Notes: generated from the letters alone by a model not told the origin. A DNA stretch of 31,054 nt from Stagonosporopsis chrysanthemi (GCA_022560025.1 JAFISE010000276.1:1-31054); one strand, 5' to 3'. Shown: positions 20,246 through 30,960, counted from the stretch's first letter. Numbers and translations: made by a program.

Positions 20246-22119
20246 TCAAATCGATTGGAAGTCCATGTTCCTCATTCTCTCCCACTCAGGGAGATGGTAT
20301 CCTGGGGGACAAGATTCGACAGCATAATCCGTTCTCATCCCTTGGTCCTTGCTGTCAGTGCCCTCTGCCTTGTACTTGAGCGGTGAAGCAACTACATCCA
20401 GGTTGCCCAATCCCCAAACTTCGCCGCTTGTTGTCTGGAAATACTCTTTCTTGAAGGCCTTCTCAAACTCTCGATCAGCCAGGAAACCTTTGATAGCATG
20501 CTGCTTCTTCCCATGACTAACGATCTCGTCGTAGTGACGTATTTTGCCAACGATGCCTTTGTTGCGGGCCTTTAGTTTCTTTTGTTGTTTTTCATCATAT
20601 TTTCCATAGCTGAGCATTTGTAGATTGGAAACAAGCAGAGAGCATTGCACGACGTATGAACCGCCTTCACGAGCCCGGGAATAAAGCGCGTGAAGAATTC
20701 CTGCGGCACCAGCATGTCCGGTTCTAGATTATAGTTTAGCGAGGTAAATTACGCTTCACGTGTCAAATGTAGAGACAACAAGGATACATACAAGTAGTCG
20801 ACATTGGGGCCGGCAAAAATCTGAGGCTCGTCGAAGCCGTGGAATTCACCAATACCGTAACCGACACCGGTTGCCTATTGGATCAATCTGTCAGTTCTGA
20901 AAAGGCTCAATGCAAAGCAGATCAGCATGCGCACCGTATCTGCAATTTGTGCCCATCCAGGCCGAACCTTCCATGGGCCCTTCCAACCATAACAGTTCTC
21001 CTGGCAATACACAATCCCTGTTTCTCTGTTGGCGGTTAAGCCCAAAACTGCATCGCAGCCAAATCCAAGGTGTTCGAGAACTGCTGGACGATAGCCGTCA
21101 ATGAATACATCGGCGTCCTGGATGAGCTTTAAAAGCTTCTTGCGGCCCAGGAATGTTTTCAGGTCGATATCGACACTTGTTTTTCCTAAACAACCTTCCA
21201 TCAGCGTGATAGGCAACTCTGAATTTTTGGAACAGGACACCCGAATGACTGTTGCGCCCAGACTTGCACAAATCTTCCCAATAGTTGGGCCAGCAATAGC
21301 ACGAGCGAGCTCTAGGACTTTGACACCTGACAAAGGTCGATAATCTGCTGAGTCAAAAGCTACGTTGTCCCACGACGCCGGAGGTTGTTTGTAATATGGC
21401 TGTGAAATGAGGTTGTAGAATGGCTCATCCCTTATAGCCTCTCCATGCGGTGTGGCCTTGAATGCCTCTTCCCTCAAGCATATTGTTCCAGGCGTCCGAT
21501 AGACGTTATTACACCAATCATCGAGCACATCGGAGTCTATCTCACCCACAACTTTGGCGTACATCTGGAGTATCTCCTCCCAGGTAAGATTATCTTCGTC
21601 GTGTTGGGGGATTTGGAGCATTTCGAGCAATGGAGTTGGGTCCATGCTGCCATGCAGTGAATACCATTGGCCGTCCTTAGTTTTGTAGATATTTGTGGCC
21701 AATTGACGGTATAGCTCTCTTGTATTGCCATGATCCCAACGTTTGACGGCCTCAATCATTTTCGGGCTGCCGGAGAGCCATTCTCCTTCGTGTCGGGTGA
21801 AGAGGGCGCCCAGACCATTGAGTAAAGCATGAGCAACATCGACTTCGATACGCTGTTCGATTCCGTAACGATCCTTACTGATGGCAAGGCCTAAGACGCC
21901 AATGTATCCTAGGAGTGCTGCTTGAGTTTCTGCGCATTTATAGGGTACCGGGTAAAAAGGTTCCTTCTCCTCCCCAGTAAAATCAAGCTTTTCCGTCAGA
22001 TTTTGAACATCCTTTGGGACATTAAGTCGGGTATCTTTCACAATGTTCATGAATATTCTTTGCGCCTCTGATTGAATTGTGTAACGCTCCTCTTCGCCGA
22101 TGGCTTCTGGTCCAGCCAT
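20246..22119 (-). CDS. Family III (CaiB/BaiF) CoA-transferase, two-part fungal type
   Basis: Exons 22119-20935, 20874-20792 and 20723-20246 give 581 residues. Introns are 60 bp (GTGCGC...CTGAC...ATAG, phase 0) and 68 bp (GTATGT...TCTAG, phase 2). The family's Rossmann-like opening is not at the N-terminus but at residues 263-294 (LSGVKVLELARAIAGP, then LGATVIRV). It is followed by DVFIDGYRP at 337-345 and GWAQIADT before the first splice. The TG motif is at 421-426 (DYLTGH), where Asp421 is a candidate for the acyl-CoA-carrying aspartate (inferred by position in the motif). Residues 1-250 resemble a degenerate extra CaiB half (ETQAALLGYIGVLGLA). Family III enzymes move CoA between carboxylic acids without ATP. 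It lies downstream of, and in the same direction as, the monooxygenase, so it may supply CoA activation of that pathway's acid. The substrate is unknown. Confidence 0.9.
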
Positions 22120-22834
22120 GACAACTTCGATGATCTTAGTGAGTGAGGAGAGTTTGTGTTCGTTTCGCGGTGGCTATTGAGGTGATCTCAAGAATCGAGA
22201 GTACAAAAAATCTTGTAAAAAGAATTGAACAACCTAAAATCGACGCTCTCCGTAACCATGTTCGAGGCGGGTCTTGTTGGGGTTCAGGCGCGGTGCTCAT
22301 TGTGGTTCGGGCGCGGTGCTCGTTGTGGTCCGGGAGCGGCGCTCGTTGTGGTCCAGGAGTGGTGCCGGCTGTGGTCGGGATGCGGACTTTTCGGCCCCAA
22401 CTACGCATGACACACTCCGAAGATACCAAACAGAGCAAAAGTACTTGCCTATCAACATGGTCACTATTAGTAATCGTTTTGATGTGGTTAGAACATTTAC
22501 TTATTCTTTCCGGTATAGTCCACTAGGAGATGCTGCACAGCTTTGGACTGTGATCGTAAAGTGGTATTTGAGGGGTTTGGCTGGGGTGTCTTTCACAGTC
22601 TTCCAAAGGAGTTTAGTATTGGGTTAGGTGTATTCCGTATCGCTATTCCTGAGTAGGCACGAACGGTGCTCTTCTCGCGGTGATTGCATGGTGGTCATGT
22701 GGTGGAAGGGTAGAAATGGTCGGGATTGGCACGCAAACCTGCTTGTTCGCGGCACTGTCAGTAGTTTGCAGGTTATTGCAAAATGTGTAAATTTGTCTAG
22801 CCCTACATATCTTCCGAGAATGGCGTTTCTAGAA
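22120..22834. promoter_or_regulatory. CoA-transferase promoter region and monooxygenase 3' side
   Basis: About 715 bp between two same-strand genes. Its most distinct content is the 23-bp minisatellite at 22283-22374. Open frames crossing the minisatellite (22136-22627) have low-complexity translations and no domain, so none is called. No TATA box or palindromic operator stood out. Confidence 0.45.
22283..22374. repeat. Four-unit 23-bp GC-rich minisatellite
   Basis: Four head-to-tail units of exactly 23 bp, the first TTCAGGCGCGGTGCTC followed by ATTGTGG. Later units differ by a few bases, and a partial unit follows (TCGGGATGCGG). It begins about 165 bp upstream of the CoA-transferase start codon, so copy-number change could alter promoter spacing. 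The period is not imposed by any reading frame I recognise. Confidence 0.88.
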
Positions 22835-24699
22835 CTACTCTAGTGGCTTTTCGATAACTTCCCATTCGTTCCAGTTGACTTTCCGGAGCATCCTTCTAAA
22901 TTTCCACCAGGTCCATGGCATAGTAAATGTATTCCAGCCTTCGTCATTCTTGTAGTAGGTGACACAACTTGACTTAGCCCACGCATAGACACCAGCTTGA
23001 AGCTTTTGCACTTCAGCATTATATGCAGCTTCTGTTGACCTCTTTGGGTGCATGGCAAACTTAATCCCTTCCTTTTCTTTTTGCAACATTTGCCTGACTG
23101 CTTTGGTGGTGAATCTTGCTTGTTGCTCCCAAGTGTCCTGCTGCGAAGACCATACTTGCGCTGAGTTGGGACCAAAGCAGTAGAACATGTTCGGGAACTG
23201 GCTGGTAGCTAAGCCGTACAGAGCTTCGGGATGATCTTTCCACTTTGTTTGTAGATCTAATCCATTCAAACCTTTGATACTTTCGTGCTCAAGGTACTGA
23301 GCAACGTTGAATCCTGTGCCAAAGATTATGACATCGAACTCCCGTTCGATCTCTTTCTTTGTCGTCTTTTCAGTCGACAGGACTCCTTTCTCGGTATATC
23401 TTACTAAGTCTTCTCGCACGACAGTACAATTGGGTTTGGCGAGTGAGGGGTAAAAGTTGTCAAGGTGTAGTGGTCTTTTGCAATAATCTTAGAGAGCAAG
23501 GGTCAGTACGCTTGCCAGGATGAGAGAGGTTCACCGCGCCACCTTTCGAGAACTTACATTTAGAGTCCGGTTGTAGTATCGTGCGCAGTTTGGGATCTTT
23601 AATCTGGGACTCCATGAATGATGTTGCAAGGTGAGTCATTTCGTCGTTTAATGGGTCTCCATCCGTTGCCATCTTGCGGCCATCAATCATCATACGCAGA
23701 TTCATGCGAAGTCGAAGAAGCCAAGGAAGAAGTGGTACCCATCTCAAAGCCCATCGGAAGAGTCTGTCGAAGAAGTTGTTATCCCAGTAGATAGCTTAGA
23801 GTATTTGGACTAACCCTGAGTACGCATAATCACCTCTAGGAACACATATAGGCGGTGTCCGCATGTAAATTGTGAGGTGCTTGGTCTTGTCCACAATTTC
23901 CGGAATGATCTGGGCCGCACTTGGACCACAGCCAATAATAGCCACACGTTTACGCGTTAGATCGTAATTTTGCCAGTGCGCTGTATGCCAGGAGACGCCT
24001 TTGAAGTTTTCACGACCAGGCGTCGTACCCCACTTGGGTCTGTCCAGTGTCCCAACACACTGGCAGACGATGTCGGAAATCCAGTGCTCAACTTTTCCCG
24101 TCGCTTGATTGGCGACAGCAACATTCCAAACCATGAGATTGATATCCCAGGTACAAGCCTGAACTAGGCTGCTGAATTGAGTACACTTTTCAAGCCGGTA
24201 GTTGTGCGCAAATCTGGCGTAATAGGCCTGGATTTCTGCGCGTTGCGCATAGAAATGTGTCCAATCTAAAGCCAGTCAGCTCCTGACGCGTAAATTAGCC
24301 AGGTGTAGAATCCTTGCCTTTGTTGATGTGGTACGATGTAGTATATATCATTGCGGGAACATCGCACGCACAGCCTGGATACTTGTTCTTTTGCCAAACA
24401 CCTCCGTAATCATCCAAGGCGTCAAAGATTTGAATGTCTTTGAGGTCGACGCAGCCATCTCTAAGAAGAGTGCTGGCTTGCTGAATGCCGTTGATCCCAC
24501 CACCAACAATAATGACTTTTTTTCGTCGCTCTTCTGGCACGGTAGATGCTGGGCCAAAATCTTTCGTCCAGCTCTTATCGAAGCCGTTCAAAGCCCCGTA
24601 CTCCTTATCGCCCAAAGTCCCCGACGAGAACGACTTGATCGGCTGAGGATCGCTAGCTGGCTCTGGTGCTGCCAGCAGTGGTTGAGTTTCGGAAGACAT
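22835..24699 (-). CDS. Flavin-dependent Baeyer-Villiger monooxygenase
   Basis: Exons 24699-24318, 24265-23815, 23763-23558 and 23487-22835 give 563 residues, normal for the family. The first Rossmann motif is VIIVGGGINGIQQA (from residue 63). The FAD-side motif is PGCACDVP. The type I fingerprint F-x-G-x3-H-T-x2-W is at 215-225 (FKGVSWHTAHW), followed by the NADPH Rossmann motif VAIIGCGPSA (235-244) and the later FGTGF motif. These enzymes use FAD, NADPH and O2 to insert oxygen beside a carbonyl, giving esters or lactones. Introns are 52 bp (GC-AG type), 51 bp (GTTAGT...CAG, which removes an in-frame TAA) and 70 bp (GTAAGT...AAG). Start context is GAGGATGTC. No signal peptide is seen. It lies upstream of the CoA-transferase and hydrolase genes on the same strand. 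The substrate is unknown. Confidence 0.93.
24266..24317 (-). other. GC-AG intron of the monooxygenase
   Basis: The junction is AAAG|GCAAGG ... CTGACTGGCTTTAG|AT. No GT donor in the right phase exists between the conserved TSYHINK segment and the first stop. Using GC at 24317 gives INK-DWTHFYAQ in frame, matching family spacing. The intron is 52 bp with a good CTGAC branch site. Confidence 0.85.
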
Positions 24700-25067
24700 C
24701 CTCTTCAGAAGCTGATTAGAGAGACTAAGGCACAGAACGAGACCTTTATGGCGTAAGTATTATCGACCAAGCGTTTTCTAGCAAAGCAGAGACAATGACA
24801 GTAAAGAGAAGAAGGCACAGGTTCTATAGTTATATATAGTCGTTGTTCACAATGCAAGTGTTTCTGAGCAAGATACCAACACCTACGTGTAAACCCAGTC
24901 GCAAGAACGTTTGTCAAGCAAGTATAGGAAAGGTCCGAAAGGAAACGTTAATGCCGGAGGCATTTACTAGTTGCTAGTTGCATCGGAGCTCGGAGTGGCT
25001 TCCCGAGGTCCGGGGCAACAGAGTCACGATTCCTGGAACACTGAACATAGAACGCATCACGTAGTAT
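24700..25067. promoter_or_regulatory. Monooxygenase upstream region
   Basis: A TATATATA string at 24831-24838 lies about 130 bp upstream of the start codon and could be a TATA box. An imperfect palindrome AATGCCGGAGGCATT at 24950-24964 and a CGG-N4-CGG arrangement near 24985-24995 are possible Zn2Cys6 sites. The region ends at the TA duplication of the transposon at 25070. Confidence 0.4.
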
Positions 25068-25069
25068 TA

Positions 25070-26316
25070 ACGTACCCCACGGGCGAGCCGCTCAACGAGC
25101 GAGCCGCTCACTTTTGCCAAGCCCCTACCAAACTACTCTCTACATACCAATGCCTCCTCAACAACACTATTTAGACGCGTCAAAAGAAGCTCAGATACAG
25201 CTTGCGCTCCAGGCTCTTAAAAAAGACGCGACTCTCTCCCAGCAACGCGCTGCAGCTATCTACAGGGTCCCTCAAAAGACACTAAGCGACTAATAAGCTT
25301 AGTCTTAAGTAGTTAAAGCACTTTGACGCGCATTTAAAGGAGCAAAGTGTTAGTACCTACTAACTACTAGTTATTAATAGCTATAAGAGCTACAACTTGC
25401 TTAAATTCTAGCAATACTACAAGAATAACAAGATTATTACTATATATATGCCTCTTTACTTATTACACCTCTTACAGCTACTTAATATAAGTTGTTTTGC
25501 CTCTTTAAAGAAAGTATATAGGCGCTAAGCTAAAATACTTATATGCAACTAGATTACTTACTTTATAAAGACTAAGTTCTTCTTATACTTTAAAGCAGCC
25601 TACAATATAGTCTTTACTCCTAGCAATATCTAAAGAAGGTTCTAAGGTGCTAGATTAGTCTTCTTTAACTTAGAACAGGTTATTTTAACTCTTAATATAA
25701 AGCTATAGACTCTATTACTACTACTCTCTACTAACAGCAAGCTCTAGCAGTTGCAAACTCCTAGCAATACTTTAGAATTTAGGTTGCAATTAACTCTAAT
25801 TTAAGAGAAGTATAAAAAGCAGCAGAGCAGCTTACTAAATTCTATTCTTAGTATACTTAAGCACTATGCAAAGAGGGGAGCAATTTTATCTTACAAGCTA
25901 GTTTTAGCCTAATAGGAAATTAGCAAGCTTTAAGTAGCTAATAAGGCTGCTACATAATAAAAATTATACAAAAGAAAGCAGGTGTAAAAGAAGAAGACTC
26001 TAATAGTTAGAAATAAGCAGTAATTAGCAGCTCTAAAAGAGTTTAGAGTATATAGTAATAGGAAGAAGCTAAAGAAGTAGGTGTAGGCTAAAGAGAGTAA
26101 ACTATCCTAACAACGCTGTAAATAGTGCAACTAGACAGGATATAACACGCAAATATACAAGACTAAGGTAAAAAAAGTATCTAAGTAATATTATAGCTTG
26201 TTTTGCCTTATACAGTGCTAATTTGTAGTATTTTAGGCTATAATAAGAGAGAGTTTAGTAAGAGCTTAGTAAAAGTAAGCAGCTTGCTTATTAAGCAGCT
26301 TGCCTGTAGAGTACGT
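25070..26316 (+). mobile_element. Pogo-like element copy 3, internally deleted (1247 bp)
   Basis: TA duplications at 25068-25069 and 26317-26318 flank inverted repeats ACGTACCCCAC and the complement of GTAGAGTACGT. The transposase N-terminus starts at 25151 (MPPQQHYLDASKEA, with LSQQRAAAIYRVPQKTLSD) and stops near 25290. Homology then jumps to the late DDE region, so about 620 bp present in copy 2 are missing (1865 against 1247 bp). The far end encodes a RIP-altered C-terminal CCHC-like knuckle at 26111-26159. The first 215 bp are GC-rich and unmutated; everything after the deletion junction is AT-rich and full of stops. Confidence 0.87.
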
Positions 26317-26318
26317 TA

Positions 26319-26810
26319 TAGTACAGTTTAGCTAGTTTAGTTAATAGTTTAAATAGCTATCTAAACTAAACTAGTTTTCTTAGAAAAGATTAATATAGAT
26401 ATTATTAATTTAAACTTTTAGTTAAACTAGTTTAATTAATAATAAATTTTAAAGCTTTAATTCTGTAATAGTTATAAGAAGCAGATTATATATTAGTAGT
26501 CTAGTATTACTTTTTTATTCTATAGAGTATCTCTTGCCTTAGCTGTATTACAGATATATTATATAAATAGACCTAACTACTACTTTGTGTAGAGTAGACA
26601 AGAATAATACAACAATAATAGAATAGCAGAATATATAAAATTATATTTACTGCTATAGTTATAAGCTTAGATTGCGACTAGAAAGCTTGCTTACTTACAA
26701 CAACTAATTAGCACTTACAATTAAGATTAATAATTAATTATATAGTATAGAGCTGCTAACCTAATAATATATTATTAATAATAACTACAGAATTAGACTC
26801 TGCAGTTACC
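26319..26810. other. AT-rich RIP-like spacer
   Basis: Strongly A/T-rich with short inverted repeats around GTTTAGATAGCTATTTAAAC-like sequence at 26325-26400. It may include the LTR and leader of the copia relic that follows, but no second LTR lies in the window to confirm that. No gene is recognisable. Confidence 0.45.
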
Positions 26811-29800
26811 TAAGTAACTATTGTCTTTAATTAAGCTAATAACTAGTATAAGTAGCTGTTTATTTAAAAGAATACTGCACAGAAGTATAAGCTCTAGTAG
26901 TATATAGACTCTGCTATAAAGGCAGTAGACTTACCTATATTAACAGTACTATTAGAACCTTAACTTAATAATTATAACAATAACACTATATTAATTACTT
27001 ACCTTACTACTATATAGTAAAAGCTCTATTAGTAAGAGTATAAGTAATAGGAGTAAAAAGATATTAAGTTTAAGTATTAAAAAAAAGCTCTTGCTAAGTT
27101 TAACTCTAAGATTAGTAAGACAATTGCTGCAAAGTACCTTTACTTAATTAAGAATAAAGACACACTATATAAGCAACTAATAACACTTAAGAAGTACTTT
27201 GCACTGTCTAATACAACACAATAATACAATCTAATTATATAATATAAAGCTTTTTAGACACTGCTATACAGTAAGAAGGTTAAAAAATAGCTATACTCTT
27301 AGGTAGAGATTACTAATATATATATCTCTGCAGAGGTTCCTAAGATAATAAGATTAAAAGTACAGAAAGACTTCTTTATTGTTTACAGAATAATTAACTC
27401 TAAGTATAGTATATTAGGCCTGCAAGCCCTAATTAACCTAGAAGACGCTAGCACTGCTATCCTATTAGTAAAAGACTATATTAGTAAATTTACTACCTAC
27501 CTTAAGTGTGTGCAACTACTGTTAACAAGACTTAGCTTAATAGCAGCAGAGCTTAATATTGCAAAGTCTTAGCAGCAGAGCAAGAATAGCAATAAGACTA
27601 AGCCTTAATACCTATATAGCCTAAAATATTACTAGGTTAACTGCTAGTTAATTAATACAGAGCACTTACAAAGGCTAAAAGCTTATACTAATGTAATTAG
27701 CTAAAAGAAGCTTAATACTGCCTTAACTACTAACAATAACTTAAGAGACAAGATTAACAAGGTACTTAACAAGTAGTATGCAAAGCAGTAACAGAATAAA
27801 GAGAGCATTGCTATAGATAATAGCAACTATTTTACTAGACTTACAGCTAACACTATACAGTATATAACTTAGGATTAAGAGCTGTGTACTTAAAACAAAA
27901 AGTAATTTACAACTATAAAAGCTTACAATAATAAAATTAAAGTAATAATAATTATAGACAATAACTTAAAGCTAAAAGGCAACCTTTATACAGTAGTAAG
28001 TATAAAAGAAGATATTAACAAGCTTAGCAACTAATAAATTCTTAACTCTAGCTCTAATACTTATATAATTAACACTAAGAAATAAAAGAGATAGATAAAA
28101 AAGTATAATACTATAGCTATAGACTTTGTTAGAGCTAGAATAGAATATATTTAGATTATAGCCTAAAGAAGCATAGAGCTTATAGCAAACATACTTACAA
28201 GTGTATAATTACTAAGACTTACTTATATTGCATACGTTAAAGGTTTTATTACTAGCCTAATTAGCTTAGCTTAATATAGAAAGCTAAATATACACTTTAA
28301 TTTAAGATGTAATCTTCTCTATAAAAGCAATCTAGGATTAGTTCTTATGTACCTAAAGTATAACAGAAGACACTAGCTAGTAGACGCTAAAGTTTTATAC
28401 TAACTAAAGCTAATTATTCTATTATTGTTTAGTACTACCTACTAACCTTTAAAGGCACAGCAACTAGATTAAATAGTTAATGCTTAGACAGCTTACTAGA
28501 TATAAAGTTATTTTAGCAAGAAAGCAATTAAAAAGCTTATATTAAATATTAATAGAATTATTCTTAAAAAAGACCTTAACAGCTTCTGTACTGTCTGTAC
28601 AGAGTTAAAATTAACAAAGCAGATCTTTTAACAATAATAAAAGGATTAAGCTTAAAAGCCCTTCTATTAAATCTTAGTTAATGTTATTTAATTAGTACCT
28701 TAAAGAGAAGCCTGCTTAAACAGTAATTAATAGGCTAGATACTTTATTAATTAATACTTAAAGTAGCACAAAGTATTTACTTTCTCTTATTAATTAAAGC
28801 CTTTTCTAAGCTAATAGATTATCTAAGATATACAAAGTATATAGTAAGTCTTTAACTACAATATTATAGTAATTAAGACAGACAATAAGTGTAAATATAG
28901 GATATTACTAAACTTCTTAAAAGAACTTTGTGAAGACGTTAGTATTTAATATAAGCTACAAGTAGAGTACATAGAAGAATAGAATAGACTAGCAGAATAA
29001 GCAAGATTACTGCTTGTTACCTAATCTAGAGCTATAAAGATCTAAGCAAGACTGCTAAAGTCCTTAGCTTATAAGCTAATCTAAACAGTAGTATATATCC
29101 TTAATTAAACACTAACTAAAGTACTATAATAGAAGATACTGTATAAAGTTATATAGAGAATAAAGCTAAAGGTTTAACACATACAACTAATAGGCTGTTA
29201 AGCGTATGCTCTTAACTAGTTACTTAAGCATAGAGACAAGCTTAAATTAAGAGCACTTATTAGCTACCTTGTTAGCTACAACTCTACTAATATCTTTAGG
29301 ATCTAGCTGCCTATAAAGGACTAGGTTATACACACACAAGATATTATTTTTAAACTTACAAAGTTCTATAAAGGCCTATAAGACTATACTTAAAAATTAA
29401 TAATTAAAAAAGTTATTAAGCTTTTTATATTTCTTAAGAAGTTTAAATCTAATAATATAGCAATTAAAGACCTTTTAACAACTTAACAACGCTGTTAGCA
29501 ACAAAATATATAAGTATCTAAGCTTACAGAGTCTTAGATAAGAGGTAAGGTAATAGAACAAGATAAAGAGCAGCCTAATACAAGATTGCTAACTCTAGAC
29601 ACTTTAATTTAAAATTAACAAGATAATTCTCTGCCTTTAGAATTAGTACTAGAGCAACATACTCTAAATAAGCAGTTAGCTTAGGAACAACAATATAATA
29701 TTAAGTAAAGATCTTAAGATCTGTTAGCAACATAGATTAAAGGCTACATACTTAATAGATATAAGAACAACACTCTAAGACGTTAAAACCTTAATTTTAG

Positions 29801-30825
29801 TACAAACAACATTATTAAAGGCTTATAATGTACACAACAAAACGCTAGTCTCTAAGAACTAGAGAGATAGTACTCTTATGCTACTTTCTATAGAAGATTA
29901 GTTAACAACTACCTTAGAGCCTTTTTAACTGCCTTAAAGACTAAGTTAACTATAAAAATATACTGTACACAGGTGCTAAAAGCTCTGCAATTATACTAAG
30001 AGCTTAATTCTTATTAGTTTAGAGAGCAGTTTTAACAAGCTACTTAGAGAGAGTATTGCAAGATCTAGAGCAAAGGCTGCTTTGCTAAAATAATAAAAAT
30101 AGCAGAGACTACTAATATAGAGGTACTACCTTTAATATAGGTATTTACGTATAAGTTTAATAAAGACAGCTACCTCTATTAATTTAAAGTATAACTTGTT
30201 GTCTATAGCAATCTATAACAGCTATATAGAGACACTTATACTACTATACTAGCTGCTTAAATATTTTAAGTACTTATTATAATAGCTAATTAATTTAGAT
30301 TAGAGCTACTTTAGTACAACGTACTAAATATATTTCTTAACACTATACTTAACTAAAAGCTATATATAAAGACACTAGCTAGTTTTAAGAAAGATAAAGA
30401 GCTGCTATAGGTGCTAAGAGCTCTATATAGACTAAAGGAATTACTGCTCTTGTAGTACAAGGACCTAAAAGAGATATTAAAGTCTCTAGGCTTAATGCCT
30501 ATACTAAGATTTCTATACGTCTATATTAACAGCTAGTTAATCCTATTTATCTATATTAACAATATTATTATAGCTTTTTACTTATTAAACAAGTACTTAT
30601 ACTAAGACTTTAAAGAGAAACTTAATAAGTGTTATAGCTTAAAATACCTTAGAGAACTTAAGTAGTTTTTAAGTATACGCGTTGTTTAAAATACTAAAGT
30701 ATATATAATTTACTTAGTACAGGATGCTTATATTAATAAAGTTACTGTAAAGTATAATATTCTGTCTGTTAGCTGCCCTTTAGAAGTGCCTATACTAGCA
30801 AATTACCTAGAACTAGGCTGGCAAA
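26811..30825 (+). mobile_element. RIP-degraded copia-type LTR retrotransposon relic, 3' incomplete
   Basis: Plus-strand conceptual translation through RIP stops gives a gag-like region (about 26850-27560). Next is a pre-integrase region with AYVKGFITSLISLAQ (near 28225) and a zinc-binding CTVC (near 28590). Integrase relics follow, and finally an RVT_2-type reverse transcriptase (about 30170-30780) with LLQYNVLNIFLNT and the YVDD box reduced to YINN at 30552-30563. The integrase-before-RT order is diagnostic of copia. The RT ends abruptly at the G-rich cassette near 30826, and the expected RNase H and 3' LTR are absent from the window. All frames are broken by stops of RIP type. Confidence 0.82.
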
Positions 30826-30826
30826 T

Positions 30827-30960
30827 GGGTAGGGGTTGGGTAGGGGTCGGGGTAGCACGTGACAGTACCCAACCCCTACCCAACCCCTACCCGCGCTAAG
30901 TCAATGCCAAGTGGGTAGGGGTTGGGTCGTCTCCACTCGGGGTAGGGGTTGGGTCGGGGT
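30827..30960. repeat. G-rich foldback cassette with CACGTG in the loop
   Basis: Units related to GGGTAGGGGTTGGGT occur on the plus strand at 30827-30852, on the minus strand at 30867-30892, and on the plus strand again at 30913-30927 and 30939-30960. The first two blocks form an inverted repeat of about 26 bp with roughly two mismatches and a 14-base loop containing the palindrome CACGTG (30856-30861). The G-runs meet the usual pattern for G-quadruplex formation. The cassette is GC-rich inside an AT-rich RIP tract, so it is probably a late insertion. Confidence 0.85.

Noticed and set aside
22136..22627. Small genes across the minisatellite
   Set aside because: The translations are dictated by the 23-bp repeat, have no domain, and lie in a promoter position.
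23796..23798. In-frame TAA as a nonsense mutation in the monooxygenase
   Set aside because: A 51-bp phase-2 intron (23814-23764, GTTAGT...CAG) removes it and joins DYAYSG to LFRWALRW, which fits the family better than read-through.
30827..30960. Telomere or internal telomeric repeat
   Set aside because: The units vary in G-run length and alternate strands; fungal telomeres are regular TTAGGG arrays in one direction.
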